From assembly GCA_903927685.1 (NCBI GenBank), contig CAIYOB010001215.1:1-19711 (forward strand): a stretch of DNA of 19,711 nt. Reading direction: 5' to 3'. The DNA comes from an uncultured Planctomycetaceae bacterium. Lineage in GTDB: Bacteria > Planctomycetota > Planctomycetia > Pirellulales > Pirellulaceae. A program made the translations under genes and the position numbers. Under the pieces are notes generated by a model. It saw nothing but the letters and a program-made list of their open reading frames with translations, had not been told where the DNA came from and did no database searches. Of this stretch, positions 7,341-15,145 are shown in pieces (the first letter of the stretch is position 1; each line of letters begins with the position of its first letter).

Positions 7341-7369
7341 TTGAGCTCTTCCCCTCCGGGCGTTACAAC
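7341..7369 (+). promoter_or_regulatory. Candidate promoter of the PurF-like gene and downstream run
   Basis: TTGAGC (7341-7346), a 17-base spacer and TACAAC (7364-7369) match the sigma70 consensus at four of six positions each. Placement right after the strong terminator and about 45 bases before the next start codon supports a new transcription unit. Confidence 0.45.
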
Positions 7370-7414
7370 AGGGGTTCGCATTGGCGGCGAGCGAGAAACT
7401 CGGGAGCAACCAGC

Positions 7415-8869
7415 ATGAGCGGATTCTTTGGGGTGGTGGCCAGCGACGACTGCGTGGCGGACCTGTACTACGGCACCGACTATCACAGCCACTTGGGCAC
7501 GATGCGCGGCGGCCTGGCGACCTGGGGGCCTGACCGCTTTACCCGTTTTATCCACGACATCACGAACACCCAGTTCCGCAGCAAGTTCGAGGACGACCTG
7601 CCGCAGCTGCATGGCAAGCTGGGGATCGGCGTGATCAGCGACTACGAGGACCAGCCGCTGATCATCGGCTCGCACCTGGGCACCTACGCCTTGGCGACCG
7701 TCGGCCGGATCTTGAATCTGGACCAGTTGGCTGCGGAAGCCTTCAAGGGCCGCAAGACCCATTTTTCGGAAATGGGCGGAACCGGGATCAACCCGACGGA
7801 GCTGGTCGCGACGCTGATCAACTGCCAAACCAGCTTTGCGGCCGGCATCGAGTACGCGCAGCAGGTGATCAAGGGGTCGTGCTCGCTGCTGCTGCTGGCC
7901 AAGGACGCAATCTACGCCGCCCGCGACCGGTGGGGCCGTACGCCGGTGATCCTCGGTCGCAAGCCGGGCGCCCGCGCCGCCACCTTGGAGACCTGCGCCC
8001 TGCCGAACCTGGATTACGAAGTCGACCGGGACTTGGGGCCCGGCGAAATCGTGCGCATGACCGCCGACGGCGTCGAGACCTTGCGGGCCCCCAGCAAAGA
8101 GATGCAGATCTGCTCGTTCCTGTGGGTCTACTACGGCTACCCGGCGTCGTCCTACGAAGGCATCAACGTCGAGGCGGTCCGCTATCGCTGTGGCGAGGCC
8201 CTGGCGCGGGCGGATGATATCGAGGTCGACCTCGTCGCGGGGATTCCCGATTCCGGCACGGGACACGCCATCGGCTATTCGAACGAGTCGGGAGTTCCCC
8301 ACGCGCGGCCGTTCGTCAAGTACACACCCACCTGGCCGCGCAGCTTCATGCCGCAGGACCAGCGGGTCCGCGATCTGGTTGCCAGGATGAAACTGATTCC
8401 GATCCGCGAGGTGATCCGCGGCCGGCGGGTTTTGTTCTGCGAAGACTCGATCGTCCGCGGGACGCAATTGCGGGATACCGTCCGCCGGCTGTTCGAGTAC
8501 GGGGCCAAGGAAGTCCACATGCGGCCGGCCTGCCCGCCGCTGGTCCACGGCTGCAAGTTCCTGAACTTCTCGCAATCCCGCTCCGAGCTGGATCTGGCCG
8601 CGCGGCAAGCGATCAAGGAGCTGGAAGGCGAGGACGACAAGCACTTGGACGATTACGCCGACCCGGACTCGGCGCGGCACGCCGCGATGGTCGAACGGAT
8701 CCGCCAGCAGCTCGGCCTGACGTCCCTCAAGTACCAGCGATTGGACGATCTGATCGAGGCGATCGGGCTGCCCAAGAGCAAGCTGTGCACCTACTGTTGG
8801 AACGGCGCCGAGCCGGGGGCCCGGCAACTGTGGCTGATGCCTTCGCCACATGCAGACGATGGAGAGTGA
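7415..8869 (+). CDS. PurF-like amidophosphoribosyltransferase paralogue lacking the catalytic N-terminal Cys
   Basis: A 484-residue protein with the PurF layout: an N-terminal Ntn-hydrolase glutaminase-like domain (about 1-230) and a C-terminal phosphoribosyltransferase domain. The PRPP-binding loop is clear (VLFCEDSIVRGTQL, about 339-352) and the C-terminal LCTYCWNG matches PurF CTYCW. Classical PurF begins Met-Cys-Gly, with Cys2 as the glutaminase nucleophile after Met removal. Here the start is MSGFFGVV, with Ser at position 2, and the canonical RYSTAG-type substrate loop is replaced (LGIGVISDYEDQP). From memory, Bacteroidetes and planctomycetes carry a similar MSGFFG paralogue annotated as amidophosphoribosyltransferase. 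GGGAG (7402-7406) sits eight bases before the ATG, fixing the start. It may use ammonia, serve another phosphoribosyl reaction or be regulatory; I do not assign purF. Confidence 0.8.
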   Translation: MSGFFGVVASDDCVADLYYGTDYHSHLGTMRGGLATWGPDRFTRFIHDITNTQFRSKFEDDLPQLHGKLGIGVISDYEDQPLIIGSHLGTYALATVGRILNLDQLAAEAFKGRKTHFSEMGGTGINPTELVATLINCQTSFAAGIEYAQQVIKGSCSLLLLAKDAIYAARDRWGRTPVILGRKPGARAATLETCALPNLDYEVDRDLGPGEIVRMTADGVETLRAPSKEMQICSFLWVYYGYPASSYEGINVEAVRYRCGEALARADDIEVDLVAGIPDSGTGHAIGYSNESGVPHARPFVKYTPTWPRSFMPQDQRVRDLVARMKLIPIREVIRGRRVLFCEDSIVRGTQLRDTVRRLFEYGAKEVHMRPACPPLVHGCKFLNFSQSRSELDLAARQAIKELEGEDDKHLDDYADPDSARHAAMVERIRQQLGLTSLKYQRLDDLIEAIGLPKSKLCTYCWNGAEPGARQLWLMPSPHADDGE

Positions 8870-8886
8870 GCCCAAGGCAGGGCTCA
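8867..8886 (+). other. Hairpin spanning the stop codon of the PurF-like gene
   Basis: TGAGCCC (8867-8873) pairs perfectly with GGGCTCA (8880-8886) around a six-base loop, and the stem begins with the TGA stop itself. There is no T-run. It could be an mRNA 3' stabiliser or partial terminator between this gene and the ATPase gene 28 bases further on. Confidence 0.5.
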
Positions 8887-8913
8887 GACGTACAGAATCC
8901 AATCGGTCCGCCC

Positions 8914-11370
8914 ATGAATCACGACTACGAGAAACTCGGCGTCTTCTACCTCGGCAAGCCTTATGATCTGGCGGCGGGCAAGCCCCGCGATGGCTGGCTG
9001 CTGTACGAGTCCAAGGATCTGACCACCCACGCCGTGTGCGTCGGCATGACCGGCAGCGGCAAGACCGGCCTGTGCCTGTCGCTGCTGGAAGAGGCGGCGA
9101 TCGACGGGATTCCAGCGATCGCCATCGATCCCAAGGGCGACCTGGGCAACTTGCTGTTGGCGTTTCCCGAGTTGCAGCCTGCGGACTTTCAGCCCTGGGT
9201 CGAAGCGGCCGAGGCGCAGCGGCAGGGCAAGTCAGTCGAACAGTTGGCCGCCTCGGAGGCCGGCAAGTGGCGGGACGGACTCGCCGAGTGGGGGCAGGAC
9301 GCCGCGCGGATTGCCCGCTACCGCGAGGCGGTCGACGTCGCGCTCTATACGCCGGGCAGCGGTGCCGGGCTGCCGCTGACCGTGCTGCGTTCGTTCGACG
9401 CGCCGCCGGCAGCGGTGCTCCAGGACGACGAGGCGTTTCGCGAACGAGTCCGTTCGGCCGCCTCGGGACTGCTGGCCTTGTTGGGCGCCGACGCCGACCC
9501 GCTGCAGAGCCGCGAGCACATCCTGTTGGCCAATCTGTTGGACGCCTCGTGGCGTGCCGGCCGCAATTTGACGATCGAGGACCTGATCCGCGGCTTGCAG
9601 AAGCCGCCCTTTGACAAAGTCGGCGTCGTCGACCTGGAGACGTTCTTTCCCGAGAAGGAACGTTTTGCGCTGGCGATGCGCGTCAATAATCTGTTGGCTT
9701 CGCCCGGGTTTGCCGGCTGGTTGCAGGGCGAATCGCTGGACATCCGCCGGTTGCTGTACACCGACCAGGGCCGGCCGCGGTTGTCGATCATCTCGATCGC
9801 CCACCTGTCGGACAGCGAACGGATGTTCTTGGTGACCATCCTGCTGAACGAAATCGTGACCTGGATGCGGTCCCAACCGGGCACCTCCAGCTTGCAGGCG
9901 ATCCTGTATATGGACGAGGTGTTCGGCTATTTCCCGCCCACCGCGAATCCGCCGTCGAAGCTGCCCATGCTGACCCTGCTGAAACAGGCTCGCGCCTACG
10001 GGCTGGGCGTGGTCCTGGCGACGCAGAATCCAGTGGACCTGGACTACAAGGGGCTGTCGAACGCCGGGACCTGGTTCCTGGGCCGGCTGCAGACGGAACG
10101 CGACAAGGCCCGCGTGCTGGAAGGACTGGAAGGAGCGTCCGCGGCCGCCGGGCAAGCCTTCGACCGCGCTGCGATGGCGCAAACGCTGGCCGGCCTGGGG
10201 CGGCGCGTGTTCTTGATGAATAACGTCCATGATGACGCGCCGACCGTCTTTCAAACTCGCTGGACGCTGTCGTACTTGCGGGGCCCGCTGACGCGGCAGC
10301 AGATCCAGCACCTGACGGCGGCCCGGGGCGTAGCCCCGGGACCGGTCGCGCCGGTCGGCCAGACGACTCGTTCAGGGGCCGCCACCGCGTCGGCCGTAAC
10401 GCCGGTTGCCGTTTCGTCCGCATCCCAGCGGCCGGTCGTGCCGCCGGGAATCGCGGAGCACTTTCTGGCCGCCAAGCCCGGCGACGCGCCGCAGCGCCTG
10501 CTGTACCGGCCCGGCTTGCTCGGAACCGCCCGCCTGCATTACGTCCACGCCAAGAGCGAGACCGACGTCTGGCAGTCCGTTGCGTTGTGGACCGACGACG
10601 TCAGCGGCCCGGTTGCCGACGTCTGGTCGACGGCGGAACTGCTGGCGGACCGCGAGCCGAAGCTGCTGGCCGAACCGGCGGGCGGCGCCGGCTACGAGCC
10701 CTTGCCGGCGGAATTGACGCAGGCCAAGTCGTACGCGGGCTGGGCCCGATCGCTCAAGGATCACCTGTACCGGGAACAAGCGTTAACGCTGAAATACTGC
10801 CCGCAACTGCAGGCGTTCTCTCGTCCCGACGAGAGCGAGGCCGAGTTTCGCATTCGCTTGCAGACCGCGGCGCGCCAGCAACGGGACCTGGAAGCGGAGA
10901 AGTTGAAGAAACGCTACGAACCGAAACTGGCCGCGTTGGCGGACCAGAAACGTCGGGCGGAAGAGCGGGTCGATCGCGAAAAGTCACAATATCGCCAGCA
11001 GAAGATGAACACGCTGCTCTCGTTCGGCGCCTCGATCGTGGGAGCCTTGTTCGGCCGCAAGCTGGCCAGTTCGACCAATGTGACCCGAGCCGCCTCGGCC
11101 ATGAAGGGCGTCGGCAAGAGCTTGGAACAACGGGACGATATCGGCCGGGCCGAGGACAGCGTCGAGACGATCCAGGAAAAACTGAACAAACTGGATGCCG
11201 AGTTCCAAGAAGAGTTGGCCCGGACCGAACAACTCGTTGCCTTGAATCGACTTGTGATCGAGGACGTCTCCGTCCCGCCGCGAAAGACCGACCTTGCCGT
11301 CGGGACGGTGGCCTTGTTGTGGACCCCATGGTATTTTGGGGCGAATGAAATTGCGGAGCGAGGGTTTTGA
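8914..11370 (+). CDS. HerA/DUF87-type ATP-binding protein with C-terminal coiled coil
   Basis: An 818-residue P-loop ATPase. Walker A is GMTGSGKT (residues 44-51), followed by AIDPKGDLGN (about 70-79). Walker B is ILYMDEVF (about 329-336), and a downstream LATQNPVDLD motif is typical of HerA/FtsK-like and VirB4/TraG-like hexameric ATPases. A Pro/Ala/Thr-rich linker (about 468-510) separates the motor from a C-terminal half whose function I do not recognise. That half contains a charged coiled coil (about 645-700), a short Gly/Ala hydrophobic segment ASIVGALFGRK (about 705-716) and a second coiled coil (about 735-772). No helicase partner such as NurA is adjacent. The start at 8914 lies 44 bases after the upstream gene; no clear Shine-Dalgarno. 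The zinc-ribbon gene follows immediately, suggesting coupled translation. Substrate (DNA or protein) is unknown. Confidence 0.8.
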   Translation: MNHDYEKLGVFYLGKPYDLAAGKPRDGWLLYESKDLTTHAVCVGMTGSGKTGLCLSLLEEAAIDGIPAIAIDPKGDLGNLLLAFPELQPADFQPWVEAAEAQRQGKSVEQLAASEAGKWRDGLAEWGQDAARIARYREAVDVALYTPGSGAGLPLTVLRSFDAPPAAVLQDDEAFRERVRSAASGLLALLGADADPLQSREHILLANLLDASWRAGRNLTIEDLIRGLQKPPFDKVGVVDLETFFPEKERFALAMRVNNLLASPGFAGWLQGESLDIRRLLYTDQGRPRLSIISIAHLSDSERMFLVTILLNEIVTWMRSQPGTSSLQAILYMDEVFGYFPPTANPPSKLPMLTLLKQARAYGLGVVLATQNPVDLDYKGLSNAGTWFLGRLQTERDKARVLEGLEGASAAAGQAFDRAAMAQTLAGLGRRVFLMNNVHDDAPTVFQTRWTLSYLRGPLTRQQIQHLTAARGVAPGPVAPVGQTTRSGAATASAVTPVAVSSASQRPVVPPGIAEHFLAAKPGDAPQRLLYRPGLLGTARLHYVHAKSETDVWQSVALWTDDVSGPVADVWSTAELLADREPKLLAEPAGGAGYEPLPAELTQAKSYAGWARSLKDHLYREQALTLKYCPQLQAFSRPDESEAEFRIRLQTAARQQRDLEAEKLKKRYEPKLAALADQKRRAEERVDREKSQYRQQKMNTLLSFGASIVGALFGRKLASSTNVTRAASAMKGVGKSLEQRDDIGRAEDSVETIQEKLNKLDAEFQEELARTEQLVALNRLVIEDVSVPPRKTDLAVGTVALLWTPWYFGANEIAERGF
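10322..10355. repeat. Two adjacent GC hairpins inside the ATPase gene (linker region)
   Basis: CCCGGGGC (10322-10329) and GCCCCGGG (10333-10340) form a perfect 8-bp stem with a three-base loop. It is followed at once by ACCGG/CCGGT (10341-10355, five-base loop). The element encodes part of the low-complexity interdomain linker (GVAPGPVAPVG), where an insertion would be tolerated. It looks like a REP-type palindrome that landed in frame. Confidence 0.5.
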
Positions 11371-11372
11371 CC

Positions 11373-11903
11373 ATGCCGATTGAGATGAATTGCACCGGTT
11401 GCGGGCAGACGTTGCGTGTGGGCGACGAACATGCCGGCAAGAAAGCTCGCTGTCCCGCGTGTGGGACGATTGCCGAGGTTCCATGGTCCGGAGATCCGTA
11501 TCCCGCAGCCGAAGCCCAGTTGGTCGAAGAGCCCAGCAGCCCCTTTGCGGCCGCACCGGCGCCGCCGACGGAGAACCCGTTTGCGGACCGTCCCGAACGC
11601 AACGCGAACCCGTACGCGTCGCCGTCCGCTCCGGTCTTCGGCTCCAAGTCCTTTGCCCGCCCTCACCGCGGCGGCTTGATCCTGACCTTTGGGATCTTGG
11701 GCATTCTGTGCTGCGTGCCGTTCGGAATCGCCGCCTGGGTGATGGGCGCATCGGACCTGTCCGAGATCCGTGCCGGCCGGATGAATCCCGAAGGCGAGAG
11801 CATGACAAGGGTCGGCATGATCCTGGGGATTGTCTCCGTCGGGATTGCCATCCTGGGTGTGGTGGCCCAGATCGGACTGATCGCCGTCGCCGGGGTACAC
11901 TGA
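11373..11903 (+). CDS. Zinc-ribbon membrane protein (DUF4190-like)
   Basis: A 176-residue protein. The N-terminus holds a zinc ribbon with CTGC (Cys7, Cys10) and CPAC (Cys27, Cys30), followed by a Pro/Ala-rich linker with repeated NPF/NPY motifs. Two hydrophobic helices then occur at about 100-126 and 146-175 with a charged loop between, in the pattern of DUF4190-type small membrane proteins. The ATG at 11373 is two bases past the ATPase stop (TGA 11368-11370). A TTG two codons upstream would overlap that stop, but GGAGCGAGGG fits the ATG. The soluble ribbon probably faces the cytoplasm. Proteins of this architecture are common in planctomycetes without known function; linkage to the ATPase is by operon position only. 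Confidence 0.75.
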   Translation: MPIEMNCTGCGQTLRVGDEHAGKKARCPACGTIAEVPWSGDPYPAAEAQLVEEPSSPFAAAPAPPTENPFADRPERNANPYASPSAPVFGSKSFARPHRGGLILTFGILGILCCVPFGIAAWVMGASDLSEIRAGRMNPEGESMTRVGMILGIVSVGIAILGVVAQIGLIAVAGVH

Positions 11904-11910
11904 CGCTGGT

Positions 11911-12474
11911 ATGGGTTTGACTTACTTTAAACGCTTCTTGATGGAAGTCGACTTGTCCCGGGCGCAGTTCTCGCCGCTCGAACTGCCGCCGGGCTATCAG
12001 CTGTTGGGCTGGCAGGATTCCCTGCTGGAAACGCACGCCTCGGTAAAATTCCGCTGCTTCCACGAGGAAATCGATGCCCACGTTTTTCCTTCGCTGGGCC
12101 ATCCCGAAGGTTGTCGGCGGCTGATGCGGGATATTGCGCAAGGTGAGGGATTCCTGGCCGGCGCGACGTGGTTGCTGGCCTACACGGACCCGCAGCGGGG
12201 CCGAACCGACTATTGTGGTACGATCCAGGGGGTCTGCGGCTTTGGGGAAAAGAAGGGTTCCGTACAGAATTTCGGCGTCGTGCCCGAGCACCGGGGGCAG
12301 GGCCTGGGCACCGTGCTGCTGCAAAAATGCCTCGAGGGCTTCCTCGCCGCAGGGATCCTGCGTGTGACGTTGGAGGTCACCGCCAAGAACCAGGACGCCC
12401 AACGGCTGTATCAACGTCTGGGATTTCGCCGCCTGCGGACGGTTTACAAGGTTGCGGATGTTGCGTACGCTTGA
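11911..12474 (+). CDS. GNAT-family N-acetyltransferase
   Basis: A 187-residue GNAT acetyltransferase, which would transfer an acetyl group from acetyl-CoA to an amine. The acetyl-CoA pyrophosphate-binding motif A is VVPEHRGQGLG (residues 123-133, R-x-x-G-x-G), preceded by the beta-4 strand NFGV. It is followed by the typical LEVTAKNQDAQRLYQRLGFR segment (motif B with the conserved Asn and Tyr). The N-terminal roughly 90 residues are less conserved and would carry substrate specificity, which I cannot predict. The gene starts seven bases after the zinc-ribbon gene; an internal Met at residue 11 is an alternative start. A perfect-looking palindrome follows the stop before the next gene. Confidence 0.88.
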   Translation: MGLTYFKRFLMEVDLSRAQFSPLELPPGYQLLGWQDSLLETHASVKFRCFHEEIDAHVFPSLGHPEGCRRLMRDIAQGEGFLAGATWLLAYTDPQRGRTDYCGTIQGVCGFGEKKGSVQNFGVVPEHRGQGLGTVLLQKCLEGFLAAGILRVTLEVTAKNQDAQRLYQRLGFRRLRTVYKVADVAYA

Positions 12475-12507
12475 TGGACTCGGTACGCTGTGGTGCCGTC
12501 CGTTCGC

Positions 12508-12548
12508 AACCCGAAGCGTCAGCGAGAGCCTCGCCGGCGTTTCGGGTT
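12508..12548. repeat. Long palindromic hairpin between the GNAT and M16 genes
   Basis: A 41-base palindrome with 19 base pairs around the loop AGC. AACCCGAA (12508-12515) pairs with TTCGGGTT (12541-12548), and GCGAG (12522-12526) with CTCGC (12530-12534). The middle pairs continue with two G-T wobbles and one A-C mismatch. There is no T-run. It contains the AGCGTCAGCGAG-type core that recurs in other intergenic palindromes here. REP-like element or mRNA-processing hairpin. Confidence 0.75.
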
Positions 12549-12616
12549 ACCAATGAGTGGACACGCCAGGGACCGCCATCAACCAACCAATACTTGTTTG
12601 GGACGCCGCAACTGCA

Positions 12617-13861
12617 TTGAGTCAAACGATTTACACGCATCAATTCGAAAACGGCTTAGTGTTGATCGCCGAGCCGATGGACTGGCTGGAGTCCGCCGCC
12701 TTTTCCCTGTTGGTACCGGCGGGCTGTAGCCGCGACCCGGACGACCGCCTGGGGCTGGCCAGCCTGACGTGCGAAATGGCCCAACGCGGCTGCGGTTCGC
12801 GGGACAGCCGCCAGTTCGTCTCGGACCTGGAGATGCTGGGCGCCGACACCTCGGCGTCGGTGGCGACGGCCCACTGCAGTTACGGCGGCGCCATGCCGGC
12901 GGAGAGCTTGCTCGAGACGCTGGCGATCTATGCCGACGTCGTACAGCGGCCTCACTTGCCCTCCGACCAATTGGAGGATGCCCGCCAGGTCGGCATCCAG
13001 GAAATCCGGTCGATCGAAGACGACTTGGCCCAGAAAGCGTTCCAGGAACTCCGCTCGCTACACTACGGCAATCCGTTTGGGCGTTCCTCGCCGGGCACGC
13101 TGGCTGGCATCGAAGCCGCGGTCGAAGACGATGTTCGGCAGTTCTTCCAGACGACCTATCGGCCCAACGGGGCGCTCCTGAGTGTGGCCGGCAAGTTCGT
13201 CTGGCCGCAACTGCGCGACCGTGCCGCGGAGTTGTTCGCCGGCTGGCCGGCCCAGTCGCTGCCGGCACTGGGCGACGCGCCCTCCGCCGCGCGGATCCGG
13301 CATCTAACTCAGGAGTCCAGCCAGACGCATATTGGCATCAGCTATCCCAACGTCCCCTACTCGCATCCCGACTATTACGACGCGCGGGCGGCGGTGGGCG
13401 TGTTGAGCGATGGCATGAGTTCGCGGCTGTTCACCGAGGTCCGGGAAAACCGCGGCCTGTGCTATGCCGTCCAGGCCAGCTGCCATTCGCTCCGCGACCG
13501 CGGCTGCGTGTTGTGCTATGCGGGGACGACTACCGATCGCGCCCAGGAGACGCTCGAAGTCGTCCTGGCCGAATTGCACAAACTGGCCGCCGGCATCGAG
13601 CAGGACGAACTGGATCGGCTGAAGGCCAAGCTCAAGAGCAGCCTGATCATGCAGCAGGAATCCAGTCCGGCGCGGAGCAACTCGATTGCGGCCGACTGGT
13701 ATCACCTGGGCCGCGTCCAGACCGTGGACGAAGTCCGGGCGATTATCGACGGCCTGTCGCGTGAACAGATCAACCTTTATCTGGCATCCCATCCGCCCCG
13801 CGATTTCCGGATCGTGACGGTCGGCGAAAAACCGTTGGAGATTCCCGTTGGAGTTTCGTAA
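12617..13861 (+). CDS. M16-family peptidase-like protein, non-catalytic partner subunit
   Basis: About 414 residues with the two-domain M16 (pitrilysin/MPP-like) fold. The N-terminal half follows the family pattern (VPAGCSRDPDDRLGLASLTCEM), but the zinc motif HxxEH is replaced by LTCEM, so it should not bind zinc there. The C-terminal half keeps SSRLFTEVRENRGLCYAV, containing the conserved Arg and Tyr that in two-subunit M16 enzymes bind the substrate. The next gene has the reverse pattern. Homology begins around QTIYTHQFENGL, so I choose TTG at 12617; a GTG at 12557, nine bases after the palindrome, would add 20 residues, and neither has a strong Shine-Dalgarno. It overlaps the next gene by 14 bases, implying coupled translation and a 1:1 complex. 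Confidence 0.85.
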   Translation: MSQTIYTHQFENGLVLIAEPMDWLESAAFSLLVPAGCSRDPDDRLGLASLTCEMAQRGCGSRDSRQFVSDLEMLGADTSASVATAHCSYGGAMPAESLLETLAIYADVVQRPHLPSDQLEDARQVGIQEIRSIEDDLAQKAFQELRSLHYGNPFGRSSPGTLAGIEAAVEDDVRQFFQTTYRPNGALLSVAGKFVWPQLRDRAAELFAGWPAQSLPALGDAPSAARIRHLTQESSQTHIGISYPNVPYSHPDYYDARAAVGVLSDGMSSRLFTEVRENRGLCYAVQASCHSLRDRGCVLCYAGTTTDRAQETLEVVLAELHKLAAGIEQDELDRLKAKLKSSLIMQQESSPARSNSIAADWYHLGRVQTVDEVRAIIDGLSREQINLYLASHPPRDFRIVTVGEKPLEIPVGVS

Positions 13862-15110
13862 GCAAACCCTCGATAACGGATTGGAGATTGTCGCCGAGTG
13901 CAGCCCGCATGCCTATTCCGCGGCGGTGGGCTTCTTCGTGAAAACCGGTTCGCGGGACGAATCGGACGAGAACCACGGCGTCAGCCACTTTCTCGAGCAC
14001 ATGGCATTCAAGGGCACGGCCAAGCGGAGCGCGGCGGACGTGAACCGCGAACTGGATGAAATCGGTTCGCATTCCAACGCATACACCAGCGAAGAGCAGA
14101 CGGTCTACTTTGCGGCCTTCCTGCCCGAGTACCAGGCGCAGGCCGTCGAGTTGCTGAGCGACATCCTGCGCCCGGCTCTGCGGCCGGCGGATTTTGAGAC
14201 GGAAAAGCTGGTGATCCTGGAAGAGATCGCCAAGTACGAGGACCAGCCGCCGTTCGGGGCGCACGAAAAGTGCATGGCCGCCCATTTCGGTTCGCACCCG
14301 CTGGGCCGCAGCATCCTAGGCACGGCCGAGAGCGTAAGCGGGCTGACCTGCGACCAGATGATGGACTATTTCCGCCAGCGATACAGTCCGCGGAACATCG
14401 TGCTGGTCGCCTCCGGCAACATCGATTTCGACGCCTTGGTCTGCCTGGCCGACCGGTGCTGCGGAAGTTGGCCGCCGTTTGATGCCCCGCGGGAGACGCG
14501 CCGAGCGCCGTCGCACCGTGGCTTGCAGGTCGTGCACAAGCCCGCGGCGGTCCAGCAGTACGTCGTCCAGATCTGCAACGGCCCGGCCCTGGAGGACGAG
14601 GACCGCTATGCCGGACGGTTGCTGGCGACCGTACTGGGCGACGACAGCGGCAGCCGGATGTTCTGGGAGCTGGTGGACCCCGGCTGTGCGGAAACCGCGG
14701 CGATGGGCGCGTGCGAGTACCAGGGCACCGGCCTGCTGATGACGCAGCTGTGCTGTGCTCCCGAGGATACCGCCGAAAACTATGCCCGGATCCAGGAACT
14801 GCTGGCCGAAGCGGCGGCGGATGGAGTCACGGACGAGGAACTGGCGCAAGCCAAGAGCAAGATCCGCTCGTACATCGTGCTGCAGAGCGAGCGGCCCGTC
14901 AATCGCCTGTTCGCCGTCGGCGGCAACTGGATCACGCGGCGCCAGTACCGCACGGTCCGCGAAGTGATCGACAGCTATCTGCGGGTCAGCAGCAGCGATG
15001 TCGCGGCCGTGCTGAAGAAATACCCGCTGACCGAGCAGACGACGGTCGCAGTCGGACCGCTGCAGAGCGAGGAGCAGATCCGCGTGACGACTGGCTGCAG
15101 TGTCGGCTGA
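13848..15110 (+). CDS. M16-family zinc metallopeptidase, catalytic subunit
   Basis: A 420-residue M16 peptidase. The inverted zinc motif HFLEH (residues 47-51) has both zinc His and the catalytic Glu, and a second acidic ligand follows in LVILEEIAKY (Glu126, 75 residues on). The C-terminal half has GSRMFWELVDPG where the family usually has SRL..E.R...GL.Y, so the Arg/Tyr pair is missing and must come from the partner encoded upstream. The start is TTG inside the preceding gene, with TTGGAG (13835-13840) seven bases ahead. Family members cleave short unfolded peptides within a clamshell chamber; heterodimeric M16B enzymes with this division of residues are known (for example from Sphingomonas). 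No signal peptide is seen, so it is probably cytoplasmic. Confidence 0.9.
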   Translation: MEFRKQTLDNGLEIVAECSPHAYSAAVGFFVKTGSRDESDENHGVSHFLEHMAFKGTAKRSAADVNRELDEIGSHSNAYTSEEQTVYFAAFLPEYQAQAVELLSDILRPALRPADFETEKLVILEEIAKYEDQPPFGAHEKCMAAHFGSHPLGRSILGTAESVSGLTCDQMMDYFRQRYSPRNIVLVASGNIDFDALVCLADRCCGSWPPFDAPRETRRAPSHRGLQVVHKPAAVQQYVVQICNGPALEDEDRYAGRLLATVLGDDSGSRMFWELVDPGCAETAAMGACEYQGTGLLMTQLCCAPEDTAENYARIQELLAEAAADGVTDEELAQAKSKIRSYIVLQSERPVNRLFAVGGNWITRRQYRTVREVIDSYLRVSSSDVAAVLKKYPLTEQTTVAVGPLQSEEQIRVTTGCSVG

Positions 15111-15145
15111 CGGCGGCATTGGCGGCTGCACGCATCGCGTTCCCG

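Noticed and set aside
5442..7409. 655-codon open frame on the minus strand across the S1 gene
   Set aside because: It mirrors the codon pattern of a certain S1 gene; its translation is Asp/Leu/His-rich low complexity. Long antisense frames are expected in GC-rich genes.
7415..8869. Plain call of purF
   Set aside because: Catalytic Cys2 is replaced by Ser and the glutamine-site loop differs, so I kept the call at PurF-like.
7271..8902. 543-codon minus-strand frame across the PurF-like gene
   Set aside because: Shadow of the plus-strand gene with conserved PRPP motif; no recognisable domain or ribosome-binding site.
8914..11370. Conjugation or defence-island (HerA-based) ATPase
   Set aside because: No nuclease, SIR2, relaxase or type IV secretion genes adjoin it; the neighbours are housekeeping-like.
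10984..12414. 476-codon minus-strand frame across the ATPase end, zinc-ribbon and GNAT genes
   Set aside because: It spans three well-supported plus-strand genes and its translation is Arg/Ser/Pro-rich without domains.
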